NCBI GenBank assembly: GCA_032209605.1
Contig: JASFXZ010000018.1
Coordinates: 3,661,904-3,725,903 of the forward strand
From: Mactromeris polynyma
Lineage: Eukaryota > Mollusca > Bivalvia > Venerida > Mactridae
Direction of reading: 5' to 3'
Length of the DNA: 64,000 nucleotides
In this document: piece by piece, positions 63,780 to 64,000 of the stretch
Numbering within the stretch: position 1 is the first letter of the stretch
Layout: the number at the start of each line of letters is the position of its first letter
Notes under the pieces: model-generated
Database searches by the model: none
What the model was told of the DNA's origin: nothing
Seen by the model: only the letters and a program-made list of their open reading frames with translations
Position numbers and translations under genes: made by a program

Positions 63780-64000
63780 CTATGAAACAATAACTGACAT
63801 ATTTTCTGAACAAAAATTCATCGTTTAAAATTGAACTCACGTTTAAAACATAATATAGCATGGTGATTAAATACATACATACAATAACATTCTCTGCAAC
63901 TTTGTAATATTATCCACATAACCAAATATATTTAACAATTTATACATTGAAATTTGTCACAATTTATTAATCTTATTTTCGGATTTACCAACTACATTTG

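Overview
The window reads as nuclear DNA from a mollusc, most likely a bivalve. It is AT-rich, its genes are split into short exons with GT-AG introns, and it is crowded with small transposable elements. It carries a tRNA-derived SINE and several degenerate 'ggtcaaggtcac'-type dispersed repeats of a kind I associate with bivalve genomes. The bivalve assignment is inference; no species call is possible.

Layout. (1) 5.0-8.9 kb, minus strand: a five-exon gene for a small secreted protein with an SH3b-like domain and one thrombospondin type-1 repeat. (2) 9.92-18.02 kb: a complete Ty3/Gypsy LTR retrotransposon with 4-bp target duplications, near-identical LTRs, intact gag and pol, and a textbook -1 ribosomal frameshift signal at the gag stop codon. 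(3) 18-31 kb: no confident gene. It holds dispersed repeats, MITEs, a shuffled segment with short broken ORFs, and a DDE transposase pseudogene that has lost its catalytic centre. (4) 31.9-35.2 kb, plus strand: a TATA-driven gene for a 136-residue secreted protein with a CC-rich VWC-like half-module, a WAP domain and a second VWC-like half-module. A decayed copy of its 5' region lies 2 kb upstream. (5) 35.4-39.8 kb: MITEs and a non-LTR reverse-transcriptase remnant. (6) 40.0-55.4 kb, plus strand: a complete nine-exon PRMT2 gene (SH3 domain plus arginine methyltransferase, 420 residues). Its introns contain three minisatellites, several transposons and a SINE. (7) 59.1-63.8 kb, minus strand, running off the right edge: a gene for tandem Ly6/uPAR-type (three-finger) domains, convergent with PRMT2.

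The three secreted-protein genes share a style: a signal peptide or extracellular Cys-rich modules, small exons and phase-compatible introns. That fits a mantle, mucus or immune secretome, but nothing in the sequence proves a shared pathway. PRMT2 is a conserved housekeeping-type regulator.

The most noteworthy items are the retrotransposon frameshift cassette, a mobile family with 9-bp target duplications and a long internal hairpin, a MITE whose empty site survives in a neighbouring duplicate, and the three tandem arrays inside PRMT2 introns. All gene models come from reading frames, splice signals and domain motifs by eye. No alignment or database search was run.
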